From Sulfurospirillum barnesii SES-3 (GTDB taxonomy: Bacteria; Campylobacterota; Campylobacteria; Campylobacterales; Sulfurospirillaceae), in contig NC_018002.1 in the NCBI RefSeq assembly GCF_000265295.1, positions 1-64,000 on the forward strand: a stretch of 64,000 nt of DNA. The letters run 5' to 3'. Positions 40,690 through 48,404 of the stretch are shown here, one piece after another. The stretch's first letter is position 1. Each line of letters starts with the position of its first letter. The notes under the pieces were generated by a model. It was not told the DNA's origin, did no database searches, and worked only from the letters and a program-made list of their open reading frames with translations. The translations under genes and the position numbers were made by a program.

Positions 40690-41828
40690 TTTACCTCGAT
40701 AATGCCGCTACTACGTTTCCAAAGCCTCCTGATGTGACGGAGGCTTTGGTTTCTTTTATGACCCACTCGGGTGCTAATCCAGGGCGTAGTGCGCACACAC
40801 TGTCCATCGAATCAGCAACGATTATGTTTCAGTGTCGTAAAGCGCTCTCAAAGCTTATTGGGCAGAAGGATTTTTTGCGCACTTTTTTTACCATGAATGC
40901 AACCATGGCAATCAACACCTGTTTGTACGGACTCTTAAAAGAGGGAGACGTGGTCTTAACCACCTCTTTGGAACACAATGCCTTGATGCGCCCTCTTCGT
41001 ATGTTGGAGAAAACCAGAGGCATTAAACTTCGCTTCATTCCCTCAGATGTTACATGTAAACTCGATACCAAAACCGCCAAAGCCTTATCGCATGGGGTGA
41101 AGCTCATTGCCTGTGTGCATGGAAACAATGTTACGGGCGCTCTGATGCCTTTGGATTTTTTTGCTACATTAGCGAAGGAATCAGGGGCGTATCTGCTGGT
41201 AGATGCTTCGCAAAGTGCGGGTTTGGTGGAAATAGATATGGAGAAAGAGGGCATTGATATGCTCTGTGCTTCGGCGCACAAAGGACTTTATGCTCCCATG
41301 GGACTTGGTTTTTTCTCGCTCTCTTCACGCATGGATGCGTTAGAGAGTTTTATGCAAGGAGGCACAGGCAGTAGAAGTGAAGAGGAGATACAGCCTGAAC
41401 TTTTCCCTGATAAGTATGAGAGTGGCACACCCAATATGCCAGCCATTGCGGGACTTTTGGGCGCACTGAAATGGAGAGAAAGTATAGGGTATGAGGCGAT
41501 GTATGCCCATGAGATACGCCATAGAACACAGCTTAAAGAGGCACTGAAAGCTTTAGATTCTGTGGTTGTATGCGATGTGTATGAAGCATATGCCACCACA
41601 GGCGTTTTGTCGTGGTATCCTAAAAATGAGAGCCTTTCACGTGTCGCCCAAACACTCAATAACCAGTATGGCATTTTAACCAGAGTGGGTCTGCACTGCT
41701 CCCCTGCGACGCACAAAAGCATCGGCACCTTGCCACAGGGTGGAACCATTCGCTTTTCACCCTCTTTTTTCACCACCGATGAAGAGATAGAAAGCGTTAT
41801 TTGGGCGATACGGGAGATGGGGCTGTGA
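40686..41828 (+). CDS. Class V aminotransferase (cysteine desulfurase/selenocysteine lyase-like)
   Basis: The 380-residue PLP enzyme has the lysine motif SAHKGLYAPMG, YLDNAATTFPKP at the start and the catalytic-loop cysteine in GLHCSPATHKSIGT. It resembles the cysteine-desulfurase-like family usually found beside YedE and YedF. It probably releases sulfur or selenium from an amino acid and charges the TusA-like partner. It overlaps both neighbours by 4 bases. A palindrome at 41050 encodes VTCKLD. Confidence 0.86.
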   Translation: MIYLDNAATTFPKPPDVTEALVSFMTHSGANPGRSAHTLSIESATIMFQCRKALSKLIGQKDFLRTFFTMNATMAINTCLYGLLKEGDVVLTTSLEHNALMRPLRMLEKTRGIKLRFIPSDVTCKLDTKTAKALSHGVKLIACVHGNNVTGALMPLDFFATLAKESGAYLLVDASQSAGLVEIDMEKEGIDMLCASAHKGLYAPMGLGFFSLSSRMDALESFMQGGTGSRSEEEIQPELFPDKYESGTPNMPAIAGLLGALKWRESIGYEAMYAHEIRHRTQLKEALKALDSVVVCDVYEAYATTGVLSWYPKNESLSRVAQTLNNQYGILTRVGLHCSPATHKSIGTLPQGGTIRFSPSFFTTDEEIESVIWAIREMGL

Positions 41829-42043
41829 GAGGTTATTTTTTGCTGTTTACTACCTCAAGTGCGCTGTATGCCCATGAACTTTTAAAAGAGATGGAAGCAT
41901 ACAAGGTCGCATTAGTCCCCACACCCAGAGAATTTTCCAGCGACTGTGGCATGGCAGTTTACATCGAGGGAGAAAGTATTGAGGCGGCGATGTACTGCTT
42001 GGATGAACACCGCATAGAGTACGAATTTAACGATGCTAAATAA
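41825..42043 (+). CDS. DUF3343 protein
   Basis: The 72-residue protein matches the small DUF3343 family (FLLFTTSSALYAHELLKE...PTPREFSSDCGMAVYI), often the last gene of selenium-related clusters. A conserved Cys lies in SSDCGMAV. I chose GTG 41825, overlapping the aminotransferase stop (GTGA), since the family begins near here. An in-frame ATG at 41801 would add eight residues. Its function is unknown. Confidence 0.78.
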   Translation: MRGYFLLFTTSSALYAHELLKEMEAYKVALVPTPREFSSDCGMAVYIEGESIEAAMYCLDEHRIEYEFNDAK

Positions 42044-42053
42044 AAAGTGTTTT

Positions 42054-42668
42054 CTAAGGTTTTTGTGCTGTTAATAAGAAAACAGGATACTCTCCATAAG
42101 GTTTCTTCACCACATTCACAATTTCAATGCTGACATTTTCAAACCCCGCTTTGTGTGCAAGACTTGCAAATTCGCTTTGGTCAAATCCAAAATGAAAAAC
42201 GCCTGTGTCTTCCGTGTGAAAACTACCATCTTCTTTATCTAAGTCAGCTAAGGCAATCATTCCTTTGTTGTTTAAGAGGCGATGAAATTTATGAAAAAGG
42301 GCTTGTACATCTTCCACATGATGAATGGTCATAGAGGAGACAATGCCATCAAAACGCTCTTCAAGCTCTGTATTGACCAAGTCCAGTTCTAGCATCGCAA
42401 GTTCACATGCTAGTTTTTCTTGTTTACTACGGAGGACTTGATTCATGGACGCAGAAATATCAACCGTTGTAATTTTGCGAACAAAGGGAGCTATTTGCTC
42501 TGTCAAAAGCCCTGTACCTGAGCCAAAATCCATCACGTGTGTTTGTGTTTTATCAAAGGGGAGCCTCTCCAAAATCGCTTCACCAATATTCTTGACATTA
42601 TTGGTGCGTGAAGCTTCCTTTTCATACTGATGAGATTTTTTATGAAAATAATCTTTTTTAACGTGCAT
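42054..42668 (-). CDS. Class I SAM-dependent methyltransferase
   Basis: The 204-residue protein has the SAM-binding motif VMDFGSGTGLL, an acidic post-strand residue in TTVDIS, and SSMTIHHVED. The target molecule is unknown. ATG 42668 is chosen because AAAGG precedes it; a longer in-frame start exists at 42731. A TATACT -10-like box lies further upstream. It is convergent with the selenium module and in the same direction as the AmmeMemoRadiSam genes. Confidence 0.78.
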   Translation of the reverse strand: MHVKKDYFHKKSHQYEKEASRTNNVKNIGEAILERLPFDKTQTHVMDFGSGTGLLTEQIAPFVRKITTVDISASMNQVLRSKQEKLACELAMLELDLVNTELEERFDGIVSSMTIHHVEDVQALFHKFHRLLNNKGMIALADLDKEDGSFHTEDTGVFHFGFDQSEFASLAHKAGFENVSIEIVNVVKKPYGEYPVFLLTAQKP

Positions 42669-42782
42669 AAACAACCTTTGAGACAAGATGTTGGAGTATA
42701 ACATAGGCCAATAAGGAAAAAAATTAACCACACAAGGTAGATGGAAGACTTAATAACTTTATGTGCTTTGGTATTAACACTT

Positions 42783-43586
42783 TTATGTGGCGCATCCCAG
42801 TACAAAGGAGGTATAACCTACGACACGACTGGCATCGCCACTGCGTGCATAGCTGGTACGGTAATCTAAAAAATAAGGCTTAAATGCGTGCAGACGTGCA
42901 CTGTGTACCAATGCTTTAACGCCTAGCTTTCCGCAGGCTTCACAGTTTTCAAGCGCATGAAGGTCTAAGGTGTTGATAGCGTTGATGCAGAACGTATCAC
43001 GTCTATTGGCTTCTTCTTCGGTATGAAAGTGACTCAGGTCTGTACTGATGACAATGAGTGTTTTGTCATCCTTAAGCACCTCGTTAATTAAAGAAGAGAG
43101 CTCCCCATAGGTAATATCTCCATAGACGATTTCAACGACGTTTGCCTTTTTAAAGTAGTGATGAATGAAGGGCATTTGTACTTCAGTGGAGTGCTCTTCG
43201 TGCGCATTGGGGTGAAAGTCTAAAAAGGCAAATTTTTTTTGAAGCGCATGCGCATAACTTAGGTCTATGGTGATGTCACCGCAGGGCGTATGGTATGCAT
43301 CAAAAAAGGCGATGGAAGCGCCCGCTATGTAAACACGATGGCTTGGGCCAATAACAACCACTCGTTCAATATCACAGCGCCTTGAAGCTGTATAGGCATA
43401 CGCAAGATTCGCAGTGTATCCACTGTAAATGTAGCCAGCATGCGGAACAATGAGCGCACGAGGGAAGAGATCCTGTGTGAATGTGGGAGTTGCTTTATCA
43501 AAATGGCTAATGTAGTGTTTCAGTTCGCTGCAATTATCAGGGTAAAACATGCCAGCAACCGAGGCTTTTCGGTATTTATGCATCAA
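42783..43586 (-). CDS. amrB: AmmeMemoRadiSam system protein B (Memo family)
   Basis: The 267-residue protein is a Memo-like member of the extradiol-dioxygenase superfamily. Metal-site motifs are visible in VPHAGYIYSGYTANLAY, GPSHRVY and VISTDLSHFH. It overlaps the radical SAM gene by 11 bases and is the last gene of the three-gene AmmeMemoRadiSam operon. The reaction is not established. Confidence 0.88.
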   Translation of the reverse strand: MMHKYRKASVAGMFYPDNCSELKHYISHFDKATPTFTQDLFPRALIVPHAGYIYSGYTANLAYAYTASRRCDIERVVVIGPSHRVYIAGASIAFFDAYHTPCGDITIDLSYAHALQKKFAFLDFHPNAHEEHSTEVQMPFIHHYFKKANVVEIVYGDITYGELSSLINEVLKDDKTLIVISTDLSHFHTEEEANRRDTFCINAINTLDLHALENCEACGKLGVKALVHSARLHAFKPYFLDYRTSYARSGDASRVVGYTSFVLGCAT

Positions 43587-44565
43587 AGACTCCTGCGAGT
43601 TTGGTGTTGCAAGTAGGACAGTGCCCCTCTACGAGATGGTTTTCCATCACCTCAAACCCTCTTCGTTCTATCAAAACAGCATTACATGTAGCGCACCGTG
43701 TTGGATTCTCACGTCCGACATTACCGAGGTAGATGTGTTTGAGTCCTGCTTTATAACCGATAGCTTCGGCACGTTTTAGTGTTTCGATGGAGGTTGAGGG
43801 AAGTCCTTGCTCATGATAATCAGGGTGAAAGGCGCTGATATGCCATGGTGTTTCGTTGCCTAATTCCTTTGCAATAAAGGAAGCAATAGCGCCCAGCTCT
43901 TCGTCGGAGTCGTTTTTGGTAGGAACGATAAGCGTGGTGATTTCCAACCAAATGTCATTGCGCTTGAAGTACTTGAGGTTTTCTAAAACGGTTTCAAGAT
44001 TGCCGCCTAAGACTTTCTTGTAGTAGTCGTGGTTAAAAGATTTTAAATCAATATTGACCGAATCCATGATGCCTACCATATCATCCATAACTTCGTGCGA
44101 TGCAAATCCGTTGCTTACAAAAATATTTTTAATACCGCTTTTGTGTGCTAAAAGCGCTATATCGTGGGCATAAGGATAAAAAATAGTGGGTTCATTGTAG
44201 GTATAGGCAATAGACGCACAGTCGTATTTAAGTGCCATCTCGACAACGTTCATAGGGGCTACATACTCTTTTGTATGAAGGTTTTTTTCTTGTGAAATGC
44301 GCCAGTTTTGGCAAAAAGGGCACACAAAGTTACAGCCAATTGTTCCTAGAGAGAGTGCTCTGGTGTCGGGCAAAAAATGATAAAGCGGTTTTTTCTCCAC
44401 AGGGTCTACATGTAAAACGACAGGATGTGCGTATACGAGATTTTCAATGTGCATGCCCACACGTTTATTGACACCGCATATGCCACACTGCCCCTCCTTC
44501 AAGCGACAGTAGTGTGCACACAGTAAGCAAACCAGACGTGAGCCCTCTGTTTTAAAATAGTCCAT
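43576..44565 (-). CDS. amrS: AmmeMemoRadiSam system radical SAM enzyme
   Basis: The 329-residue protein carries the radical SAM cluster motif CNFVCPFCQNW (C-x3-C-x2-C). Extra cysteines lie at the N-terminus (CLLCAHYCRLKEGQCGICGV) and C-terminus (CATCNAVL, CPTCN), probably binding further metal. The order is A-S-B on the minus strand with one-base and 11-base overlaps. Its substrate is unknown, though it resembles pyruvate-formate-lyase activating enzymes. Confidence 0.88.
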   Translation of the reverse strand: MDYFKTEGSRLVCLLCAHYCRLKEGQCGICGVNKRVGMHIENLVYAHPVVLHVDPVEKKPLYHFLPDTRALSLGTIGCNFVCPFCQNWRISQEKNLHTKEYVAPMNVVEMALKYDCASIAYTYNEPTIFYPYAHDIALLAHKSGIKNIFVSNGFASHEVMDDMVGIMDSVNIDLKSFNHDYYKKVLGGNLETVLENLKYFKRNDIWLEITTLIVPTKNDSDEELGAIASFIAKELGNETPWHISAFHPDYHEQGLPSTSIETLKRAEAIGYKAGLKHIYLGNVGRENPTRCATCNAVLIERRGFEVMENHLVEGHCPTCNTKLAGVFDA

Positions 44566-45107
44566 TACTCGACCTTTTCAACCTTGTAACGCCAAATATT
44601 CGGATGCTTTTCTAGGCACAAAGCATCCAGCCCAGCTTTTTGACATAAATGTGAAAAAAAGTGTTCAAAGCTAGGAAGTTCTTCCCAAACTTTGGGTAAA
44701 AATGTGGCTTTTTTCCCATTTTTTTCTAAGATAATCCCATCTTCACCTATGATGATTTTCGACTTTAAATCATCAATAGTACTGTATTCAATAATTTCTG
44801 GGGTACTTAAGAGCGAAACTTCTATCTTTACATGTAAAAACTCTTCTGAGTTTAAAGGATGAAAGCGTGCGTCATCAAAGGCTGCTGCTTTGGCATTATA
44901 AATGATGTCATCTAGCAACGAGCGATGCGCAATCAGTGAGCCAATACACCCTCGAAGTTCTCCGTACAAGCTCAGTGTGACAAAGGTGGCTTTGGGATTA
45001 GAGAGTTGAGGAAAACGCTCAAGAAGAGACTCTTTATCTAAGGTTGACGTATAATTTAACCCATCGTAAATCGCTTGTTTGGCAATGGTGAGAATAATCT
45101 CTTTCAT
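44565..45107 (-). CDS. amrA: AmmeMemoRadiSam system protein A (AMMECR1 domain)
   Basis: The 180-residue protein is an AMMECR1-domain protein with the hallmark LRGCIGSL and DDARFHPL. AAAGGAG precedes ATG 45107; a longer in-frame start at 45215 would cross the promoter region. It is the first gene of the operon. TATAAT in reverse near 45130 is a likely -10. A palindrome at 44828 encodes FLHVKIE. Confidence 0.87.
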   Translation of the reverse strand: MKEIILTIAKQAIYDGLNYTSTLDKESLLERFPQLSNPKATFVTLSLYGELRGCIGSLIAHRSLLDDIIYNAKAAAFDDARFHPLNSEEFLHVKIEVSLLSTPEIIEYSTIDDLKSKIIIGEDGIILEKNGKKATFLPKVWEELPSFEHFFSHLCQKAGLDALCLEKHPNIWRYKVEKVE

Positions 45108-45143
45108 GGTAACTCCTTTGGTAGGATTATTATAGAACAAAGT

Positions 45144-45172
45144 TTTACATGTAATGCTAAAAATGGTACACT
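45144..45172 (+). promoter_or_regulatory. Promoter whose -35 lies in the iterated palindrome
   Basis: TTTACA (45144-45149) and TACACT (45167-45172) are 17 bases apart, ahead of the lipoprotein gene. The -35 is the left half of TTTACATGTAA at 45144-45154. A protein bound to the palindrome would block this promoter. Confidence 0.5.
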
Positions 45173-45198
45173 TTGCCTTTCTTTTAAAGGAGTTTTGA

Positions 45199-45597
45199 AT
45201 GAAACATTTCAGCATTTTAATACTTTTCGCTACCCTTTTTTCAGGGTGTAGTATGAGCTTTAATTACACATTTTGGAGTCAAAAAGCACCTGAGCCAACA
45301 GTAGCAGTGGTGAAAGAGATGAAAATAGCGCCTGCCAATCCTTTGTTAATGTACGAGCTTGACATCACAGACCGTCCGTACACCAGTTTAGGTGAAATAG
45401 AAGTAAGTCTCACTAAACTTAATCCATGGGGCAAAGAACCCACCAAAGAAGAAGCTGAAGCCAAACTCAAAGAAGAAGGCTTGAAAAAAGGAGCCGATGC
45501 GCTTATTTTCGTACGGTATGAAAAAGTTGGCGTCTCTTACAATCGTTGGAGTGGGATAGCAGCACACGCACACGCAGTCAAATTTACACGCTATTAA
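45199..45597 (+). CDS. Putative lipoprotein, 132 aa
   Basis: The protein starts with a lipoprotein signal ending in LFSGC (Cys17). The mature part resembles small lipoproteins with a YbjQ/DUF4156-like heavy-metal-binding fold (YTSLGEIEV...ADALIFVRYE), but this is a loose resemblance. AAAGGAG precedes the ATG. It is divergent from the AmmeMemoRadiSam operon. Confidence 0.7.
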   Translation: MKHFSILILFATLFSGCSMSFNYTFWSQKAPEPTVAVVKEMKIAPANPLLMYELDITDRPYTSLGEIEVSLTKLNPWGKEPTKEEAEAKLKEEGLKKGADALIFVRYEKVGVSYNRWSGIAAHAHAVKFTRY

Positions 45598-45648
45598 AAG
45601 CGCAATTTTGTACTATTTTTACATGTACAGTTGTGTTAGACTGATTCC

Positions 45649-46449
45649 ATGAAAGCTTCTCTTTTACGTGATACTATTTTTGAGAACATTACAAACTCAA
45701 ATGGGCAGTTTAGCAACCATTTTCATGATACGTATACGATTGGACTTACGCATGATGGCATGTTTAAGTCTATTCGTGCGCACAAGGCTTCTTTAGCCTA
45801 TTCGTATTCTACACGCATTATTAATCCTGGTGAAGTGCATTGTGGCGATTCTCACGCATGGCAGTACACGAACTTTTATCCTAGCGTTGCGCTTTTAACC
45901 AATCTTTATGAGCAGATGTATGGTGAGACGAAAATACCAATGTTTGAAAAGCATATTATTCAAGATGATGAGCTGTATCAAAGATTGGTTCTTTTCTTTC
46001 GCAGTGTATATCAGCACGAAGAGCCTTTACTGATTGAGTCAAAACTTATTGATGCACTGAGTTATCTTATAGCGCATTACACTCAAAAATCTCTGCCTTC
46101 TCTTTTTACATGTAAAGATAAAAAGAGCTTTTCTATGGTGGTAGACTATATCCATGCTCACTTGGATGGTGATATTTCTCTTGATGATCTCTCTTATGTT
46201 GCAAAGATGAGCAAGTACCATTTTTTAAGGCTTTTTAAAAATCATATAGGCTTGAGTCCGCACCAATACATTATGGCAGAACGTACGTATAAAGCAAAAA
46301 CACTGATACTTAAAGGTGAATCACTTTCGCTTGCGGGACTTCAAGCAGGCTTTAGCGACCAGTCCCATTTTATCCGCTCGTTTCGTAAGATTTATGGCTA
46401 TTCGCCCAAAACGCTCCTTCAAAAAAGCAATTTTATTCTATACCCTTGA
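45649..46449 (+). CDS. AraC-family transcriptional regulator
   Basis: The 266-residue regulator has an N-terminal cupin-like effector domain (HDTYTIGLTHDGMF...NPGEVHCGDSH) and a C-terminal AraC domain (ISLDDLSYVAKMSKYHFLRLFKNHIGLSPHQYI). The EamA exporter follows 37 bases later in the same direction and is a likely target. No strong ribosome site precedes the ATG. The palindrome at 46106 encodes LFTCKDK in the linker. Confidence 0.85.
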   Translation: MKASLLRDTIFENITNSNGQFSNHFHDTYTIGLTHDGMFKSIRAHKASLAYSYSTRIINPGEVHCGDSHAWQYTNFYPSVALLTNLYEQMYGETKIPMFEKHIIQDDELYQRLVLFFRSVYQHEEPLLIESKLIDALSYLIAHYTQKSLPSLFTCKDKKSFSMVVDYIHAHLDGDISLDDLSYVAKMSKYHFLRLFKNHIGLSPHQYIMAERTYKAKTLILKGESLSLAGLQAGFSDQSHFIRSFRKIYGYSPKTLLQKSNFILYP

Positions 46450-46486
46450 GTCAAAAAAGAGTACACTTTCGCTTCAAGGAGTCCTT

Positions 46487-47383
46487 ATGAACAACAAAAA
46501 TATTTTTTATGTTTTACTCTTTTTTGGCATGATAGCATGGGGTGGTTCATGGGTGAATGTGAAAGTTTTGGGAAGCTATATCAGTGCGTATGAGATGATT
46601 TTGATGCGTTTTGGCATTACCGCACTTACGATGGTTCCCATTATCATCTGGTTAAAGCACTCCTTTAAAATCGACCTTAAAAGTTTGGGCTTGGTCACCC
46701 TCGTCTCCATCACGCTCATTTTTTATAACAAATACTACTATTTGGGAACAAAGTTTGGCACAGCCTCCCTGGGTGGTGCGATGGTGACGACACTCATTCC
46801 TATTTTAACCTTTGTTTTTTTAGCGCTTTTAGGCAGTAAAAAAGTGAGTAAAAAAGATGCCATAGCTCTCTTCATCGGAGCGATTGGGGTACTTACAATG
46901 ATGCATATTTGGAGTTTCGATAGTACACGTATCTTTGTGATTCACAATCTTTACTTTTTACTTGCAGCGATTTTATGGGCGATTCTGACCATTATTAGTT
47001 CCAAATCAACCAAGATTTCGCCCATTGTTTTTACCTTTTACATGTACATTATCACGGTGGCTTTGGATTGGCTCTTTTTTGTGGATGTGCAAGCAATTGC
47101 CTTTGAGACGTTTGATGGCATTTTTTGGCTCAATATGGCGCTCATCTCCATCGCCGCTTCTACGTTTACCAATACCATCTACTTTTTGGGCATTGAAAAA
47201 TTGGGTGCGGCAGAGGTGAGCTCCTTTGTCTTTTTGGTTCCTTTTTCAGCCATCATTTTAAGTGCTATTTTTCTAGGTGAAAAGCTTGATGTGTTTATTA
47301 TTTTAGGAACGATTCTGACACTCTTTGCGGTGAAGATGCTTAATAATATTAGAGTGTTAAAGCGACGCCCAAAAAGCGTTTAA
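46487..47383 (+). CDS. EamA/DMT-superfamily exporter
   Basis: The 298-residue membrane protein has ten predicted helices in two EamA halves (WGGSWVNVKVLGSYISAYEMILMRF starts the first; AAEVSSFVFLVPFSAIILS is in the second). Such proteins export amino acids or metabolites. ATG 46487 follows AAGGAG; an earlier in-frame start at 46316 would run inside the araC gene. Its 3' end overlaps the convergent YqiA-like gene by 35 bases. Confidence 0.85.
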   Translation: MNNKNIFYVLLFFGMIAWGGSWVNVKVLGSYISAYEMILMRFGITALTMVPIIIWLKHSFKIDLKSLGLVTLVSITLIFYNKYYYLGTKFGTASLGGAMVTTLIPILTFVFLALLGSKKVSKKDAIALFIGAIGVLTMMHIWSFDSTRIFVIHNLYFLLAAILWAILTIISSKSTKISPIVFTFYMYIITVALDWLFFVDVQAIAFETFDGIFWLNMALISIAASTFTNTIYFLGIEKLGAAEVSSFVFLVPFSAIILSAIFLGEKLDVFIILGTILTLFAVKMLNNIRVLKRRPKSV

Positions 47384-47921
47384 TACTCTCAAAGTGGCGC
47401 TCAAGTCCCTCAAAACCGTGGGTGCCACCCTCTTCTAAGATGAGCTTTGCTCCTTCTAAAACATCAAGGGCTTCTTCGTAGTCTAAGACCTCATCGCCTT
47501 TTTGCAACAAAAGTAAAATATTTTCCACATTGGGCTCTTCGATTTCATAGCTCTCTAGCATCTCAAGATGCGATTCATTCCATTCGTAGCTGGAGTTATC
47601 GTAGTAGTTGACACCATGCCCAATGGCTCTCTCTAGCGTCTCAGGCGCATTGATGGCTGGGTTAATCAGCACGGTTTTAAGCGCGTACTTATCACCTAAA
47701 TAAAGCGCATAGTAGCCACCCAGTGACGCACCAATAAGATAAACAGGCTCGCTGTCTTGATACGACTCGATAAGCTCACTGAGTGTTTTAATCGCCAAAT
47801 CGGGAATGGTAGGCAGTGAGGGTGCAATAAAACGAATCTTATTCTCTTGGCAATACGCACGAAGCAATTTCGCCTTACTCGCCTCTCCGCTTGAGCCAAA
47901 TCCGTGAATGTAAATAATCAT
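47349..47921 (-). CDS. YqiA/YcfP-family alpha/beta hydrolase
   Basis: The 190-residue protein is a small alpha/beta hydrolase. YIHGFGSSG forms the oxyanion region, GASLGGYYALYLG holds the nucleophilic Ser, and GTHGFEG holds the catalytic His. The substrate is unknown; E. coli YqiA has esterase activity. The last 35 bases overlap the end of the EamA gene. Confidence 0.83.
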   Translation of the reverse strand: MIIYIHGFGSSGEASKAKLLRAYCQENKIRFIAPSLPTIPDLAIKTLSELIESYQDSEPVYLIGASLGGYYALYLGDKYALKTVLINPAINAPETLERAIGHGVNYYDNSSYEWNESHLEMLESYEIEEPNVENILLLLQKGDEVLDYEEALDVLEGAKLILEEGGTHGFEGLERHFESIKRFLGVALTL

Positions 47922-47996
47922 GTTGAGCCTTTAAAAATTAACCAATAAATAAAGCACCAAAGGTGCGCGGGCTTTCTGCCAAAGAAAACTCAGTGT

Positions 47997-48032
47997 TAAC
48001 GTAGTTTTCGAAGCTTTGCTTTGAAAACGTGT
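47997..48032. repeat. Structured hairpin element, copy B
   Basis: This 36-base element has a 9-pair stem (GTTTTCGAA with TTTGAAAAC, one G-T) around GCTTTGC, flanked by AACGTA and CGTGT. It matches copy A at 7977-8012 in length, loop and flanks, while the stem bases differ in a compensating way. It lies in the 198-base gap between divergent genes. The rest of that gap holds a TATAAT at 48088-48093 for the next gene. Confidence 0.6.
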
Positions 48033-48119
48033 GGAGTGTTCGATTAAGAACTCTTCTAAATGGAGTATAGCAAAAGTTTCGTTAGGCTATAATACGCATA
48101 ATTACTTAAAGAGGTTAGT

Positions 48120-48404
48120 ATGAAATTAGAAGAATTGGAAGCTCGAAAAATCATTTTAATGGTGATGGGTGATAAGCGAACGATCACAAAAACCGATGCC
48201 GAGTTAGGGCTGATTTTGAAAAAAAGACTCACGAAAAAAGAGTGTGCTATTTTAAATGCAGAAGCCACAAAAAGCGATAAAAACGCTCTGATGAGTGAGC
48301 TTAAAATCGACGAAGCCCGTTATGAAGCCCTTAAAGCCAGTGCCATTAAAAAAATGAAAAATGAGTCTGTGCATGGAGATTTTTACTATACAAAGGGTGA
48401 ATAA
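48120..48404 (+). CDS. Small conserved-looking protein upstream of formate dehydrogenase
   Basis: I do not recognise this 94-residue, Lys- and Glu-rich, mostly helical protein. It has a good ribosome site (AGAGG), a TATAAT at 48088-48093, and its stop directly precedes the formate dehydrogenase ATG (TAA-ATG). It is therefore the first gene of that operon. A role as accessory or regulatory subunit is possible but not shown. Confidence 0.65.
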   Translation: MKLEELEARKIILMVMGDKRTITKTDAELGLILKKRLTKKECAILNAEATKSDKNALMSELKIDEARYEALKASAIKKMKNESVHGDFYYTKGE

